Position numbers and translations under genes: made by a program | Shown here: positions 45,434 through 54,081 of the stretch, piece after piece | How positions within the stretch are numbered: position 1 is the stretch's first letter | Layout: each line of letters begins with the position of its first letter | Source of the DNA: JBBQRS01 sp038214535 | GTDB lineage: Bacteria; Chloroflexota; Anaerolineae; CG2-30-64-16 | Direction of reading: 5' to 3' | Assembly: GCA_038214535.1 (NCBI GenBank) | Contig: JBBQRS010000004.1 | Coordinates: 1 to 64,000 of the forward strand | Length of the DNA: 64,000 bases | Notes under the pieces: model-generated | What the model was told of the DNA's origin: nothing | What the model saw: the letters and a program-made list of their open reading frames with translations, nothing else | Databases searched by the model: none

Positions 45434-45913
45434 GCCGGGGGGCGGCCACACCTCAGCCAGCGCAAGTGCCTCACGCGCGGCAGCATAGCACTGACGTTGG
45501 AACGCGGGTGAGTAGTTATACTTCTGGGCCGCCTCCGCGAACTCGTCCTCATCCAACAGGCGCGCCGGCCGACCGATGTATTTGCTTACGTCTAGCTCAT
45601 GATCGGTCCAGTCAAAACCGGCGTCGGTCAGGGTGGGTGGACTACCGACGTTGATATAGATCTGCGTCGGCGTCCCGCCCGGATCATACTCCTCGAGGAG
45701 ATTGTAAAAGCGATCGAACCAGTAATAGTTACGCAGGTAATTTTCAAGCCGCGAGGCCCCTTTGCCGGCATCACAAGTGAGCCCCCCAGGTGGTGAAAGC
45801 GTCACCAGTCCATCCCCATCCAGCCGCTCGACCGTTGTCTCCCACTTGCGATACCAGCGGCCATCCGCGTGCAACGCACGTACAGTAATCTGCTGCCCGA
45901 TCTTTAAGAGCAT
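45419..45913 (-). CDS. DUF402-domain protein
   Basis: 164 residues of the DUF402 family, which includes nucleoside di/triphosphate phosphatases (Ntdp) and FomD. The core is seen in ENYLRNYYWFDRFYNLLEEY and YINVGSPP...DWTDHELDVSKY, with the acidic metal-site residues (Asp/Glu of WTDHELDV and DEDEFAEA). Start at ATG 45913 with AAGGAG upstream. Convergent with the glycosylase gene, overlapping 15 bases. Activity is inferred only. Confidence 0.78.
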   Translation of the reverse strand: MLLKIGQQITVRALHADGRWYRKWETTVERLDGDGLVTLSPPGGLTCDAGKGASRLENYLRNYYWFDRFYNLLEEYDPGGTPTQIYINVGSPPTLTDAGFDWTDHELDVSKYIGRPARLLDEDEFAEAAQKYNYSPAFQRQCYAAAREALALAEVWPPPGLSGI

Positions 45914-46034
45914 CCGCGGGTTTCTCCTTCTTGCACGCAAATCATGCGCTATCCTGCATTCACTATATTATATACTCGGCGATGAGACCAACTGCCAATG
46001 CACCATAGATCAATCCGCCTTCTGCGGGATTATT

Positions 46035-46063
46035 TTGACACGCACCCCTCCGTCCGTTATAAT
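46035..46063 (+). promoter_or_regulatory. full-consensus promoter of dnaG-rpoD
   Basis: TTGACA (46035-46040), exactly 17 bases, TATAAT (46058-46063). Perfect match to the housekeeping sigma70 consensus, 88 bases before dnaG. Confidence 0.85.
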
Positions 46064-46150
46064 CATCTTAGTTAGCGTTGGCTTAGTAGGCGTTGCTGCC
46101 GGGATGTGGAGATCGGGCGCAACCAGCTTTAGCATCAGACCCGTCCTGTT

Positions 46151-48142
46151 ATGAGCGTAATCGACGAGATCAAGGATCGCCTGGACATCGTCGAGGTGAT
46201 CTCTGCTTACGTCCCGCTCAAAAGGGCGGGGCGAAATTACAAAGGGCTTTGCCCGTTTCACGGTGAGAAGACGCCCTCCTTCGTCGTGTTTCCCGACACG
46301 CAAGGCTGGCACTGCTTTGGGGCGTGCGCGACCGGCGGCGACATCTTCTCGTTCGTGATGAAGCGGGAGAACCTCGATTTCGGTGAGGCGCTGGCCTTTC
46401 TCGCCAATAAGGCCGGCGTTGAACTCAAGGCGCGCGAAGACGCCGGGCCGGAAGAGGGCAAGCTCGAACGGCTGCGCGCCCTGGTCGCCGACGCCGCAAT
46501 CTATTTTCATTACCTCCTGATCAAGGCCCCCGAAGCCGACATCGCCCGCAAGTACCTCGAACGCCGGGGGTTGACGCAACAGACCTGGGAAACCTGGCAG
46601 CTTGGCTATGCCCTCGATTCCTGGGATGCGCTTAAAGACCGCTTGACGGCCAAAGGCTATTCGCTGGCCGAACTGGATGAAGCCGGGCTGGTGATCAAGC
46701 GCGAGGACGGCAGCAGCTATTACGACCGCTTCCGCGGCCGCCTGATGATCCCCATCCGCGACAGCCAGGGGCGCAGCATCGGCTTCGGCGCACGGATGCT
46801 GAAAGAGGACCCGAACCGCCCGCAGCCTAAGTACATTAACTCGCCGCAGACGCCGCTTTTCGACAAAGGCAACGTCCTCTATGGGCTGGACATGGCCCGC
46901 AAGGCGATCCGCGAGGCCAACCTCGCGATCATCGTCGAAGGCTACATGGATGTGCTGGGGTCATACCAGGCCGGCGTCGCGAACGTCGTGGCGGGGATGG
47001 GCACGGCGCTGGGCGAGGCGCAGATGCGGCAGCTCAAGCGCTATACCGGCAACATCACGCTGGCGCTGGACCCTGACGCGGCGGGCGACCATGCCACGGT
47101 GCGCGGCCTGGAGACGGCGCGGCAAGCCCTCGAGCGAAGCTGGGAGAACGTCATCGGCCCGACCGGGCTGGTGCGCCAGGAGAGCCGACTGAACGCCCAG
47201 TTGCGCATCGCGACGCTGCCCGACGGGCTCGACCCCGACGAGCTGGCGCTGCAAGACGCCGACCGCTGGCGGCAGGTGATCGCCGAGGCGCGCCCCATCG
47301 TGGATTATTATATGGACATGGTGGCGCGCGAAGAGGATTTGACCACCGCGCGCGGCAAATCCAACGCTGTCAGCCGGATGGCCCCGCTGATCCGCGAAAT
47401 TTCCGACCGGGTCGAGCGGGCGCATTATACGCAGATTCTGGCGCGCTTGATCCAGGCCGATGAGCGGCTGGTGGCCGAACAGGTGTCCGTCGCCGGCCGG
47501 GTGAAGGACAAGGAACGCAAGGAGCAGGAAGCGCGCAAAGCGCCCGCGCCGGTGGCGCAACCGGCCCCGGTGAAAGTCCGGCCGGAACGCGCCATCGGCG
47601 TGGAAGAGCATTTGCTCGGGCACATCCTGGTGCGGCTCGACCTGCTCTCGCAACTCGACAGCGAAATGATCGGCCAGCACACGCCGCCCCTGGGGCCGGA
47701 GGATTTCACGGCGCCGGAGAACACGGCCGCGATGAGCGTGTTGCAGGCGTCCACGCTGATGACCGACGTATCTGACCCGGACGTCCTGTTGGCCGTCATG
47801 GACGCCGAGGTGCAGGAGCATTGCCGGAAGATCCTGACGCACGCGCGGCGCCAACCCGTGCTCAGCGATGAGAAGCTGCTCAAAGAGATGGGTGACTCGC
47901 TCTTGCGGCTACGCGAGCGCAACCTGCGTCAGCGCATCCGCCAGATCGAGCACCTGTTGCTCGATTGCGAAGAAACCGGCGCGCTGGCCGAACGACGCCA
48001 TTATCAGGAAATCATGGTATCATGTATCGCGCAGTTGGATCACCTGCATGAGTTGACGTGGTCCCGATCCATGGCCGGCATCTTGAAAGCCAGAAAAAGC
48101 GCGAACACGCTTGAGACGACCCAGTCTTCGGAAAAGTCATGA
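46151..48142 (+). CDS. dnaG: DNA primase
   Basis: Makes RNA primers for replication. 663 residues: N-terminal zinc domain (CPFHGEKTPSF at about 38, then HCFGACATGGD), TOPRIM domain with IIVEGYMDVLG and LDPDAAGDHA, and a DnaB-interaction C-terminal part of about 200 residues. The zinc site has CFGAC where most DnaG have CFGCG, so the final Cys is shifted one place. It overlaps rpoD by four bases, the classical macromolecular synthesis order without rpsU. Confidence 0.96.
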   Translation: MSVIDEIKDRLDIVEVISAYVPLKRAGRNYKGLCPFHGEKTPSFVVFPDTQGWHCFGACATGGDIFSFVMKRENLDFGEALAFLANKAGVELKAREDAGPEEGKLERLRALVADAAIYFHYLLIKAPEADIARKYLERRGLTQQTWETWQLGYALDSWDALKDRLTAKGYSLAELDEAGLVIKREDGSSYYDRFRGRLMIPIRDSQGRSIGFGARMLKEDPNRPQPKYINSPQTPLFDKGNVLYGLDMARKAIREANLAIIVEGYMDVLGSYQAGVANVVAGMGTALGEAQMRQLKRYTGNITLALDPDAAGDHATVRGLETARQALERSWENVIGPTGLVRQESRLNAQLRIATLPDGLDPDELALQDADRWRQVIAEARPIVDYYMDMVAREEDLTTARGKSNAVSRMAPLIREISDRVERAHYTQILARLIQADERLVAEQVSVAGRVKDKERKEQEARKAPAPVAQPAPVKVRPERAIGVEEHLLGHILVRLDLLSQLDSEMIGQHTPPLGPEDFTAPENTAAMSVLQASTLMTDVSDPDVLLAVMDAEVQEHCRKILTHARRQPVLSDEKLLKEMGDSLLRLRERNLRQRIRQIEHLLLDCEETGALAERRHYQEIMVSCIAQLDHLHELTWSRSMAGILKARKSANTLETTQSSEKS

Positions 48143-49482
48143 GCCCAGCGAAAGAGGAACACACCACCCGCCGACGTCGCAAGATTGAACCCGACGACGA
48201 TTGGCAGCAAGACGAATCTGCGGAGGCCGCCGACGACGATGCGCGCGCCGATGTAGACGTTGACTTCGCGCCCGATGCGGACGATTTGGATGGCGCGGAA
48301 CTCGAAGACGGCGATGTCGTTCCTGTGCGTATTGCGCGCGGTCCCGATGGCGTCGCGCAGGCGATCCTCGTTGATGACGAAGATGAAGACATTGCCTTGC
48401 CCGAGCAAGACGAGGAGCTGGAACAAGAACTCGAAACGGAGGTCCGGCGACCGCTCGATCTGGTGCTTGACGAGTGGGGCGACCCCAGCATCAGCAGCGA
48501 CCCCGTGCGGATGTACCTGCACGAAATCGGCCGCACCGCCCTACTAAATAGCGAGGAAGAAATCGCCCTCGCAGGTTTGATCGTCCTCGGCAAGGAAGCC
48601 GCCGCGAAACTCAAGGCCGAGGACCCGTCTCCCGACGAGTTGGACGAACTCAAACTCGTTTTCCAACAGGGCAAGCAGGCCGAACAGCGGCTGGCCCAGG
48701 CCAACCTGCGGCTGGTGGTGAGCGTCGCCAAGCGCTATCTGGGGCGCGGCATGTCCTTCCTCGATCTGATCCAGGAGGGCAACATCGGCTTGCTGCGCGC
48801 CGTAGACAAGTTCGACGCCACGCTGGGCTTCAAGTTCAGCACCTACGCCACCTGGTGGATTCGGCAGGCGATCAGCCGGGCGATTGCCGATCAGGCCCGC
48901 ACCATTCGCATCCCCGTACACATGGTGGAAAGCATCAACCGCCAGATTCGTACCCAGCGCCGCCTGATGCAAGAGTTGGGGCGTGAGCCGACCCCCGAAG
49001 AAGTGGCGCTGGAGATGGATTTTCTCGCCCCTGAAGACAAGGTCGCCATCGAAGACGCGATCGTCAGCGGGCAGGCCATGGACCCCGCGCTGAACCGGCG
49101 GCTGCAAATCGCGGCGGCGCGCGTGCGTCGGATCAGCCGCATCGCGCAGGAGCCGATGTCGCTGGAGACGCCGGTCGGCACGGAAGAGAACAGCTCGCTG
49201 GCCGACTTCATCGAGGACGAGAGCCTGCCCGGCCCGGCGGATCAGGCCAGCCACCACCTGCTCAAAGAGCAGATGGCGGAGATTCTGGACGGTCTCAGCG
49301 AACGCGAGCGCCGGGTGCTGGAAATGCGTTTCGGGCTGAAGGACGGCATGTCGCGCACGTTGGAGGAAGTGGGGCAGGAGTTCGGCGTCACCCGCGAGCG
49401 CATCCGGCAGATCGAAGCCAAGGCGCTCCGCAAGCTGCGCCACCCCAACCGCAGCCGCAAGCTGCGCGACTACCTGGGATAG
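48139..49482 (+). CDS. rpoD: RNA polymerase sigma factor RpoD (sigma70 family)
   Basis: The principal sigma factor. 447 residues: an acidic N-terminal 110 residues, region 1.2 (PVRMYLHEIGR), regions 2.1-2.4 (LRLVVSVAKRYLGRGMSFLD, then KFSTYATWWIRQAISRAI), region 3, and region 4.2 helix-turn-helix (TLEEVGQEFGVTRERIRQIE). No region 1.1 of the long type is apparent, only the acidic part. Region 2.4/4.2 agree with recognition of TATAAT/TTGACA, which are the boxes seen in this window. Confidence 0.97.
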   Translation: MSPAKEEHTTRRRRKIEPDDDWQQDESAEAADDDARADVDVDFAPDADDLDGAELEDGDVVPVRIARGPDGVAQAILVDDEDEDIALPEQDEELEQELETEVRRPLDLVLDEWGDPSISSDPVRMYLHEIGRTALLNSEEEIALAGLIVLGKEAAAKLKAEDPSPDELDELKLVFQQGKQAEQRLAQANLRLVVSVAKRYLGRGMSFLDLIQEGNIGLLRAVDKFDATLGFKFSTYATWWIRQAISRAIADQARTIRIPVHMVESINRQIRTQRRLMQELGREPTPEEVALEMDFLAPEDKVAIEDAIVSGQAMDPALNRRLQIAAARVRRISRIAQEPMSLETPVGTEENSSLADFIEDESLPGPADQASHHLLKEQMAEILDGLSERERRVLEMRFGLKDGMSRTLEEVGQEFGVTRERIRQIEAKALRKLRHPNRSRKLRDYLG

Positions 49483-49520
49483 CGACTCCGACCCGAAATC
49501 GCGTAGCTGTCCTTCCCTTT

Positions 49521-49549
49521 TTGACGAGATCGGCCCGGATAGATATAAT
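49521..49549 (+). promoter_or_regulatory. predicted promoter of tRNA-Asn
   Basis: TTGACG (49521-49526), 17-base spacer, TATAAT (49544-49549), placing +1 about seven bases before the tRNA. Confidence 0.8.
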
Positions 49550-49563
49550 ACCCGTCGTCACAT

Positions 49564-49636
49564 TCCTCGATAGCTCAATTGGCAGAGCAAGCGGCTGTTA
49601 ACCGCAAGGTTGGAGGTTCGAGTCCTCCTCGAGGAG
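49564..49636 (+). tRNA. tRNA-Asn (GTT)
   Basis: 73 bases with acceptor TCCTCGA/TCGAGGA, D-stem GCTC/GAGC, anticodon loop CTGTTAA (anticodon GTT), T-stem GGAGG/CCTCC around TTCGAGT, and discriminator G. CCA is not encoded. The top pair of the anticodon stem is A-A rather than paired. Confidence 0.95.
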
Positions 49637-49646
49637 CTTAAGCTTG

Positions 49647-49680
49647 ATGCGCCTACATTGGTGGGCGCATTTCTATTTCC
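49647..49680 (+). terminator. terminator of tRNA-Asn
   Basis: ATGCGCC (49647-49653) / GGCGCAT (49664-49670), then TTCTATTTCC. Directly after the tRNA. Confidence 0.75.
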
Positions 49681-49743
49681 TAATGACCTTATCTGACACC
49701 CAGCCTTCCTTCGCTGCGCCGTTCGTCGGCATTTTCAGCGTCA

Positions 49744-49858
49744 AATCGGACAGCGCTCGCGTCCAGCTGGCCTCGGCGGCGCACTTCAACATTGGGTTCT
49801 GGACGGTGCTGCGTTCGGACATGAGATTCTATCAGCCTGTGGGTTGCGCTGTCCGATT
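49744..49858. repeat. 13-bp perfect inverted repeat with 89-base loop
   Basis: Arms AATCGGACAGCGC (49744-49756) and GCGCTGTCCGATT (49846-49858). The right arm abuts the stop of the lipoprotein gene (minus strand). Two TCGGAC-like copies also occur inside. Function unknown; a short frame through it (49644-49874) is not protein-like. Confidence 0.7.
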
Positions 49859-50514
49859 CATTGCGCCGAATTGAGCGCCGACTCATAATTTCGCGCTCTT
49901 TCTTCGGGCAAATCGCCGTTAATCTGTACTAGGGTACCACCGCGCACGAACACCCAGGAGAAGAATGCTGCCGATACCTTGCTCAGGTCATCGTAGTATG
50001 CTTTCAGGCGCGCCAAGTCGTCTGCATTATCCACCTGAAATATCCGTCCCCCGCAGTCTTCGCAAAGCGATGGTATGAGGAAGCGTACGCCAGAGCCGAC
50101 GAAGGGTGCAAGCCCATAATCGTCTTTGGTCAGTGGTCGCACGTTCTCAGCCTCCAATCCAACTGCTTTGAAAGTGGCTGCGAGCTGCTCCGGGGTCAAC
50201 CCGTTCGCCCGCGCGGCAGGCTGAGTAGTGGCTTGCTTAGCAACAGTCGGTGCGGGTGGAGGCGTTGGCGTTGCTGTCGCCACGGCCATGACCAGTATCG
50301 TCTCACGCACTACTACCGTCTGTGGTACAACCACCGTCTGAACCACTACAACCGTTTGCGGGATAAGGGCCGTCTGGAGTACCACAACTGTCTGCGGGAC
50401 ACTAATCGTTTGCTGGACAACTAGCGGCGTCGGTTTCTCCGACGAAGGTGGCGGCTGAGCGGCACAACCGGAGAGAACGACCACAAACAAAAACAGGGCT
50501 ATGAAACGCCGCAT
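49858..50514 (-). CDS. lipoprotein with Val/Gln repeat linker
   Basis: 218 residues. Signal peptide with lipobox LSGC (Cys at about 17), then a periodic stretch of PQTVVVxQT-like units about 6-7 residues long (about residues 30-75), a TPTPPPAP linker, and a C-terminal domain (about 105-218) of unknown fold with a CEDCG pair. The Val/Gln linker recalls the VEKIV/VVEV linker of the peptide-binding lipoprotein at 56 kb. Probably surface exposed. Confidence 0.75.
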   Translation of the reverse strand: MRRFIALFLFVVVLSGCAAQPPPSSEKPTPLVVQQTISVPQTVVVLQTALIPQTVVVVQTVVVPQTVVVRETILVMAVATATPTPPPAPTVAKQATTQPAARANGLTPEQLAATFKAVGLEAENVRPLTKDDYGLAPFVGSGVRFLIPSLCEDCGGRIFQVDNADDLARLKAYYDDLSKVSAAFFSWVFVRGGTLVQINGDLPEERARNYESALNSAQ

Positions 50515-50563
50515 TGCTATCCGTCCTTTCTTTACCTTGCGAACGCGTTATGCCGATTGATGT

Positions 50564-50698
50564 TCAAGCGGTTATGTGCATCCCCGCTGCCGCCGACAGC
50601 CGGCGCGTCATCAACTCCTCCAGCAGCGCCTTCTCCCGTTCCGGCGCGGCAGATTCGATATCATCGCAGAAGCACAAAATACGGACGTTTGACTCCTG
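50564..50698 (-). pseudogene. possible gene remnant (C-terminal end of a small protein)
   Basis: In the 295-base gap between the lipoprotein and M24 genes, one minus-strand frame after a TAG at 50699-50701 reads ILCFCDDIESAAPEREK, LLEELMTRRL and GMHITA before a TGA at 50564-50566. It looks protein-like (charged helix, high-GC third positions) but has no start codon upstream. Perhaps the end of a lost gene. The rest of the gap shows nothing clear. Confidence 0.3.
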
Positions 50699-50809
50699 CT
50701 AATTGGGACTTGGCATCGCACCATGAGTCCCTGGAGCTTGTCAGCGCTTGCATTTGGCTAACTCCTCGGTTGCATACATCCTGACGCGTTGAAACCGGCC
50801 AGCCCTAAA

Positions 50810-51979
50810 TTACCCTAGGATATACGGCGCGGCCTGCACCGGCGTCGTGACAACCGCCCCATCTTCGGTGATCAGCACGTTCACCTCGCTGCGGATGCCA
50901 AACGGGCCAGGATAGACGCCCGGCTCCACCGTCACCGCGAGGCCGGGCAGCAACCGGCGCGTGTCGTGCGTCTCCAGGTCGTCCAGGTTGACGGTCGGCC
51001 CGTGGGGGTGCTCGCGGCCCAGGCTGTGCCCCAACCGGTGCCGGAACTCCACGCCGTAGCCGCGCTCCGTGATCAGGTCGCGCGCCGCGCGATCCACCTC
51101 CCAGCCCTCGGTCGCCGCGCCGGTCGTCAGCAACTTCAGCGCGAGATCACGCGCATCGCGGACGCATGCCCACACACGCATGTATTCGGCGGGCGGCTCG
51201 CCGGCATAGCCCACCCACGTCACGTCGCCCATCGGCCGGCCGGGGACGGCGGCCCACAGGTCAATCAGCACGCACATCCCCATCTCCAGCGTCCGGTCGG
51301 TCTCCGGGCGCACCGAGTAATGCCCATCGCTGGCGTGGCTGCCGAAGGCGACGATGGCCGCGTGATCGGTGATCAACCCCGCCCCTTCCAGCCGCGCCAT
51401 GATCACCGCCTGCGCCTCCGACTCGGCCACCGGCGCGCCCGCCCTCAGCCGCTCGTCAATCAGCCGGAATGCGTCATCTTTGGCGAGCATCAGCGCATCC
51501 ACAGCGCGCAGATGCTCACGATGATCTTCTTCATCCCACAAGAAGAAGTGCTGCAACAGGTCGTCGCTGGAGACGATCTCCGCGCCGCATTCGCGCACAC
51601 GTTCCATCGTCCCCGCGTCCACGAAGCTGACGTAGGGCACGTCGCCGCGCGGGCTGTACTCCATCGCCACGCGCCCGGCCCCGCGCAGCATCTCACACAG
51701 CGCCGCGTCCAGCTCCTGATACGCGCCGAAGACTACGCGGTTCACGCTCGGGTCGGGCAACAGCGCCTCCCACCCCCCGGCCTCGATGCGGTGGCAGATC
51801 AGGGTGGCCTGCCCCTGCGCGGGCACGTACAAGAACCAGCGCCGCGTGAGCATACCCTCGCCCAGCCCCAGGACTTGCGCCGGGAACGGGTTCAGCCCGC
51901 GAAAATCATACAGCAGCCACCCGTCGAGGCCCGAAGCAGCCACAATCTCCTGCACCCGCGCCAGTTTCGTAGATTGCAT
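50810..51979 (-). CDS. M24-family metallopeptidase (Xaa-Pro aminopeptidase-like)
   Basis: 389 residues of creatinase/prolidase fold. Metal ligands are visible in order: LIDLWAAV (Asp), MGDVTWVG (Asp), RLGHSLGREHPHG (His), VTVEPGVYPG (Glu) and RSEVNVLI (Glu). N-terminal creatinase-like domain to about 170. Cytosolic, likely a prolidase or dipeptidase. It follows a palindromic element; a class IV aminotransferase gene precedes it on the same strand. Confidence 0.9.
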   Translation of the reverse strand: MQSTKLARVQEIVAASGLDGWLLYDFRGLNPFPAQVLGLGEGMLTRRWFLYVPAQGQATLICHRIEAGGWEALLPDPSVNRVVFGAYQELDAALCEMLRGAGRVAMEYSPRGDVPYVSFVDAGTMERVRECGAEIVSSDDLLQHFFLWDEEDHREHLRAVDALMLAKDDAFRLIDERLRAGAPVAESEAQAVIMARLEGAGLITDHAAIVAFGSHASDGHYSVRPETDRTLEMGMCVLIDLWAAVPGRPMGDVTWVGYAGEPPAEYMRVWACVRDARDLALKLLTTGAATEGWEVDRAARDLITERGYGVEFRHRLGHSLGREHPHGPTVNLDDLETHDTRRLLPGLAVTVEPGVYPGPFGIRSEVNVLITEDGAVVTTPVQAAPYILG

Positions 51980-52006
51980 GATGTAAGTTCCTTATCTGTT
52001 GGTCGC

Positions 52007-52083
52007 GGCAACGGATACGAACGGATAAGCGGATAGTCTACGATACTCCTCTTATATCCGCTTATCCGTTTCTATCCGTTGCC
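52007..52083. repeat. 29-bp inverted repeat with TATCCG/CGGATA units
   Basis: Arms 52007-52035 and 52055-52083, two mismatches (core GCGGATA / TATCCGC). The right arm supplies the last codons and stop of the class IV aminotransferase (stop at 52062), so the element changed that protein's C-terminus. Confidence 0.8.
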
Positions 52084-53000
52084 TTAGCGCCATCCGCTGC
52101 CCTGCTCACCATCTCCAAATACAGCTCGCGCAGCCGGCGGGTCAGCGCGCCGGGGATCGCATCCCCCACGGGGCGACCGTCCACGCTCGCGACCGGCGTC
52201 AGCCCGCCGAAGGTGCCGGTGACGAACGCCTCATCCGCGCCGTACACGTCCGTGAGAGAGTAGTCCCGCTCGAAAACGGGAATGCCGTTGGCCCTGCAAA
52301 GCGCGATCACCTTGCGCCGCGTGATTCCGTTAAGGCAATGCATCCCGGTCGAGGTCCACACCTGACCCTTCGTGACGATGAAGAAATTAGTGGCGTTACA
52401 GGTGCTCACCGCGCCGTGAACGTCCAGCATCAGCGCCTCGTCAGCCCCCGCGGCGATGGCCTGGTTCAGCGCCATCACCTCATGGAGCTTGCTGTGACAG
52501 TTCAGTTTGGGGTCCAGCGTGTCGGGCGGCGGGCGGCGGATGGTCGAGGTGAAGAGCGTGATGCCGCTCTCCCACGGCGCGGCGCTCGCCAGCTTGTGCT
52601 CCGCGATAATGACGATAGTCGGCCGGCTGATGGTCAGCCGGGGATCCTGCGAGGGCGTCTTCTTGATCCCGCGCGTGACCATCAGGCGCACGTGGACGCC
52701 ATCGTGCATGTCGTTCGCGCGCACCGTCTGCCACAGCGCCTCGGTGAGTTCGGCGCGCGTCAGCCCGATCTCCAGCCCGATCGTCTTCGCGCCCTGATAG
52801 AGCCGGTCCAGGTGTTCATCCAGAAAGACGAAGGTGTCGTGGTGCAGCCGCAACCCTTCCCAAACGCCGTCGCCCACCAGAAACCCACTATCGAACACCG
52901 AAACTTTCGCCGCATCCCGTGGCGTCAACTCCCCGTTGACATAAATCAAGACGCCCGCGTTCCGGTCATCCGGCACAGAATCGTGCGTGCCCTTCACCAT
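52062..53000 (-). CDS. class IV aminotransferase (branched-chain / D-amino-acid type)
   Basis: A PLP enzyme of fold type IV, 312 residues, starting MVKGTHDSVPDDRNAGVLIYVNG. Start at 53000; the frame upstream crosses a repeat element. Pattern: VFDSGFLVGDGVWEGLRLHH, the PLP lysine in LNCHSKLHEVMALNQA, DEALMLDVHGAVSTCNATNFF and VTGTFGGLTPVASVDGR. Could act on branched-chain amino acids or D-Ala; I lean to BCAT-like. The C-terminal end lies inside a repeat. Confidence 0.88.
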   Translation of the reverse strand: MVKGTHDSVPDDRNAGVLIYVNGELTPRDAAKVSVFDSGFLVGDGVWEGLRLHHDTFVFLDEHLDRLYQGAKTIGLEIGLTRAELTEALWQTVRANDMHDGVHVRLMVTRGIKKTPSQDPRLTISRPTIVIIAEHKLASAAPWESGITLFTSTIRRPPPDTLDPKLNCHSKLHEVMALNQAIAAGADEALMLDVHGAVSTCNATNFFIVTKGQVWTSTGMHCLNGITRRKVIALCRANGIPVFERDYSLTDVYGADEAFVTGTFGGLTPVASVDGRPVGDAIPGALTRRLRELYLEMVSRAADGAKATDRNG

Positions 53001-53035
53001 TTCGGCCCCTGCCTTTTTTCGCTTAAAGTCATACC

Positions 53036-53104
53036 TTCCCTTTGTAGTGGCGGCTTTAGCCGCTGTAGTGCCCCACAACGGCTAAAGCCGTCACTACAAA
53101 GGGG
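53036..53104. repeat. GTAGTGACGGCTTTAGCC-type palindrome
   Basis: CCCTTTGTAGTGGCGG...CGCTG (53039-53064) pairs with CAACGGC...CTACAAAGGGG (53076-53104), with a few mismatches. The same core as the inner arms at 22.8 kb. Here it has no TCTATCCGA ends, so the inner hairpin seems able to move or amplify alone. Confidence 0.85.
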
Positions 53105-53142
53105 AGCGACGCGGCGTTTTCAGATCTATTTATTCGTTGCCA

Positions 53143-54054
53143 TCAATCGGCCCGCAAGCGCGGGTCCAGCGCATCGCGCACCCCGTCGCCCAGCAGGTTG
53201 AAGCCCAGCACCGTCAGCATGATCGCCAGGCCGGGGAACAACAACACCCACCATGCGCCGCTGGTCAGATACTTGACGCTGTCGGCCAGCATCGCGCCCC
53301 ACTCCGGGTAGGGCGGCTGTTGCCCCAGCCCCAGGAAACCCAACGCGGCGATCTCCAGGATGGCGGCGGCGATGCCCAGGGTGCCCTGCACGAGGACGGG
53401 CGACAGACTGTTGGGGAAGATGTGGCGGAACAGGATGTTCGTCGGGGACGTGCCGACGCAGCGCGCGGCGGTCACGTACTCCGCCTGCTTAATGCCGAGC
53501 ACGGTGGAGCGCGCAATGCGCGCGTAGACCGGGATACTGACGATGCTGATAGCAATCATCGCGTTGCGCAACCCCGGCCCCACCAGCGCCACTACGGCGA
53601 TCGCCAGCAGCAGGCCGGGGAATGAGAGCAGGATATCCATGAAGAACATGATAATCAGATCAACCTGGCCGCCGAGGAAGCCCGAGACGAGACCCAACAG
53701 CGTGCCGATGATGATCGCTACGAAAACCGCGCCCACGCCCACGCCCAGCGAGGGCCGCGCGCCCTGCGCGATACGGTTCATCACATCACGACCCTGTTCG
53801 TCGGTACCCATCCAGTGTTGCGCCGATGGCGGCTTGAGCTGGTTCGCTAAATCGGAATCAATGCGCGCGTCATAGGGGTGAAGAATAGGCGCGAAAATCG
53901 CCAGGAACGTGAAGAAGATGATGATGACCATGCCCACGCGCGCCAGCCGGTTCGAGAGCAGGCGATTCCAGGCGTCACGCCAAAGGCTGCGCGGTGGCCG
54001 CGCCAACACGGTCTCCACTTCGGGCGTTATGGGAGTAAGCTCGGCTGTAGTCAC
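53143..54054 (-). CDS. peptide ABC transporter permease (DppC/OppC type)
   Basis: 303 residues with six transmembrane helices and an N-terminal cytosolic part. Typical HWMGTDEQGRDVMNRIAQGAR and the EAA loop AAALGFLG-like (EIAALGFLGLGQQPPYPEWG) that meets the ATPase. It is 27 bases after the DppB-like gene. No ATP-binding subunit follows. Confidence 0.93.
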   Translation of the reverse strand: MTTAELTPITPEVETVLARPPRSLWRDAWNRLLSNRLARVGMVIIIFFTFLAIFAPILHPYDARIDSDLANQLKPPSAQHWMGTDEQGRDVMNRIAQGARPSLGVGVGAVFVAIIIGTLLGLVSGFLGGQVDLIIMFFMDILLSFPGLLLAIAVVALVGPGLRNAMIAISIVSIPVYARIARSTVLGIKQAEYVTAARCVGTSPTNILFRHIFPNSLSPVLVQGTLGIAAAILEIAALGFLGLGQQPPYPEWGAMLADSVKYLTSGAWWVLLFPGLAIMLTVLGFNLLGDGVRDALDPRLRAD

Positions 54055-54081
54055 ATTGAATCCTTCTAATGATGTTCGGTA

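Noticed and set aside
49564..49860. tRNA-Asn as attachment site of a genomic island
   Set aside because: No integrase, no repeated tRNA 3' end and no change to foreign-looking genes downstream.
49644..49874. 76-residue frame after tRNA-Asn
   Set aside because: Overlaps the tRNA terminator and an inverted repeat; composition is not protein-like and there is no ribosome site.
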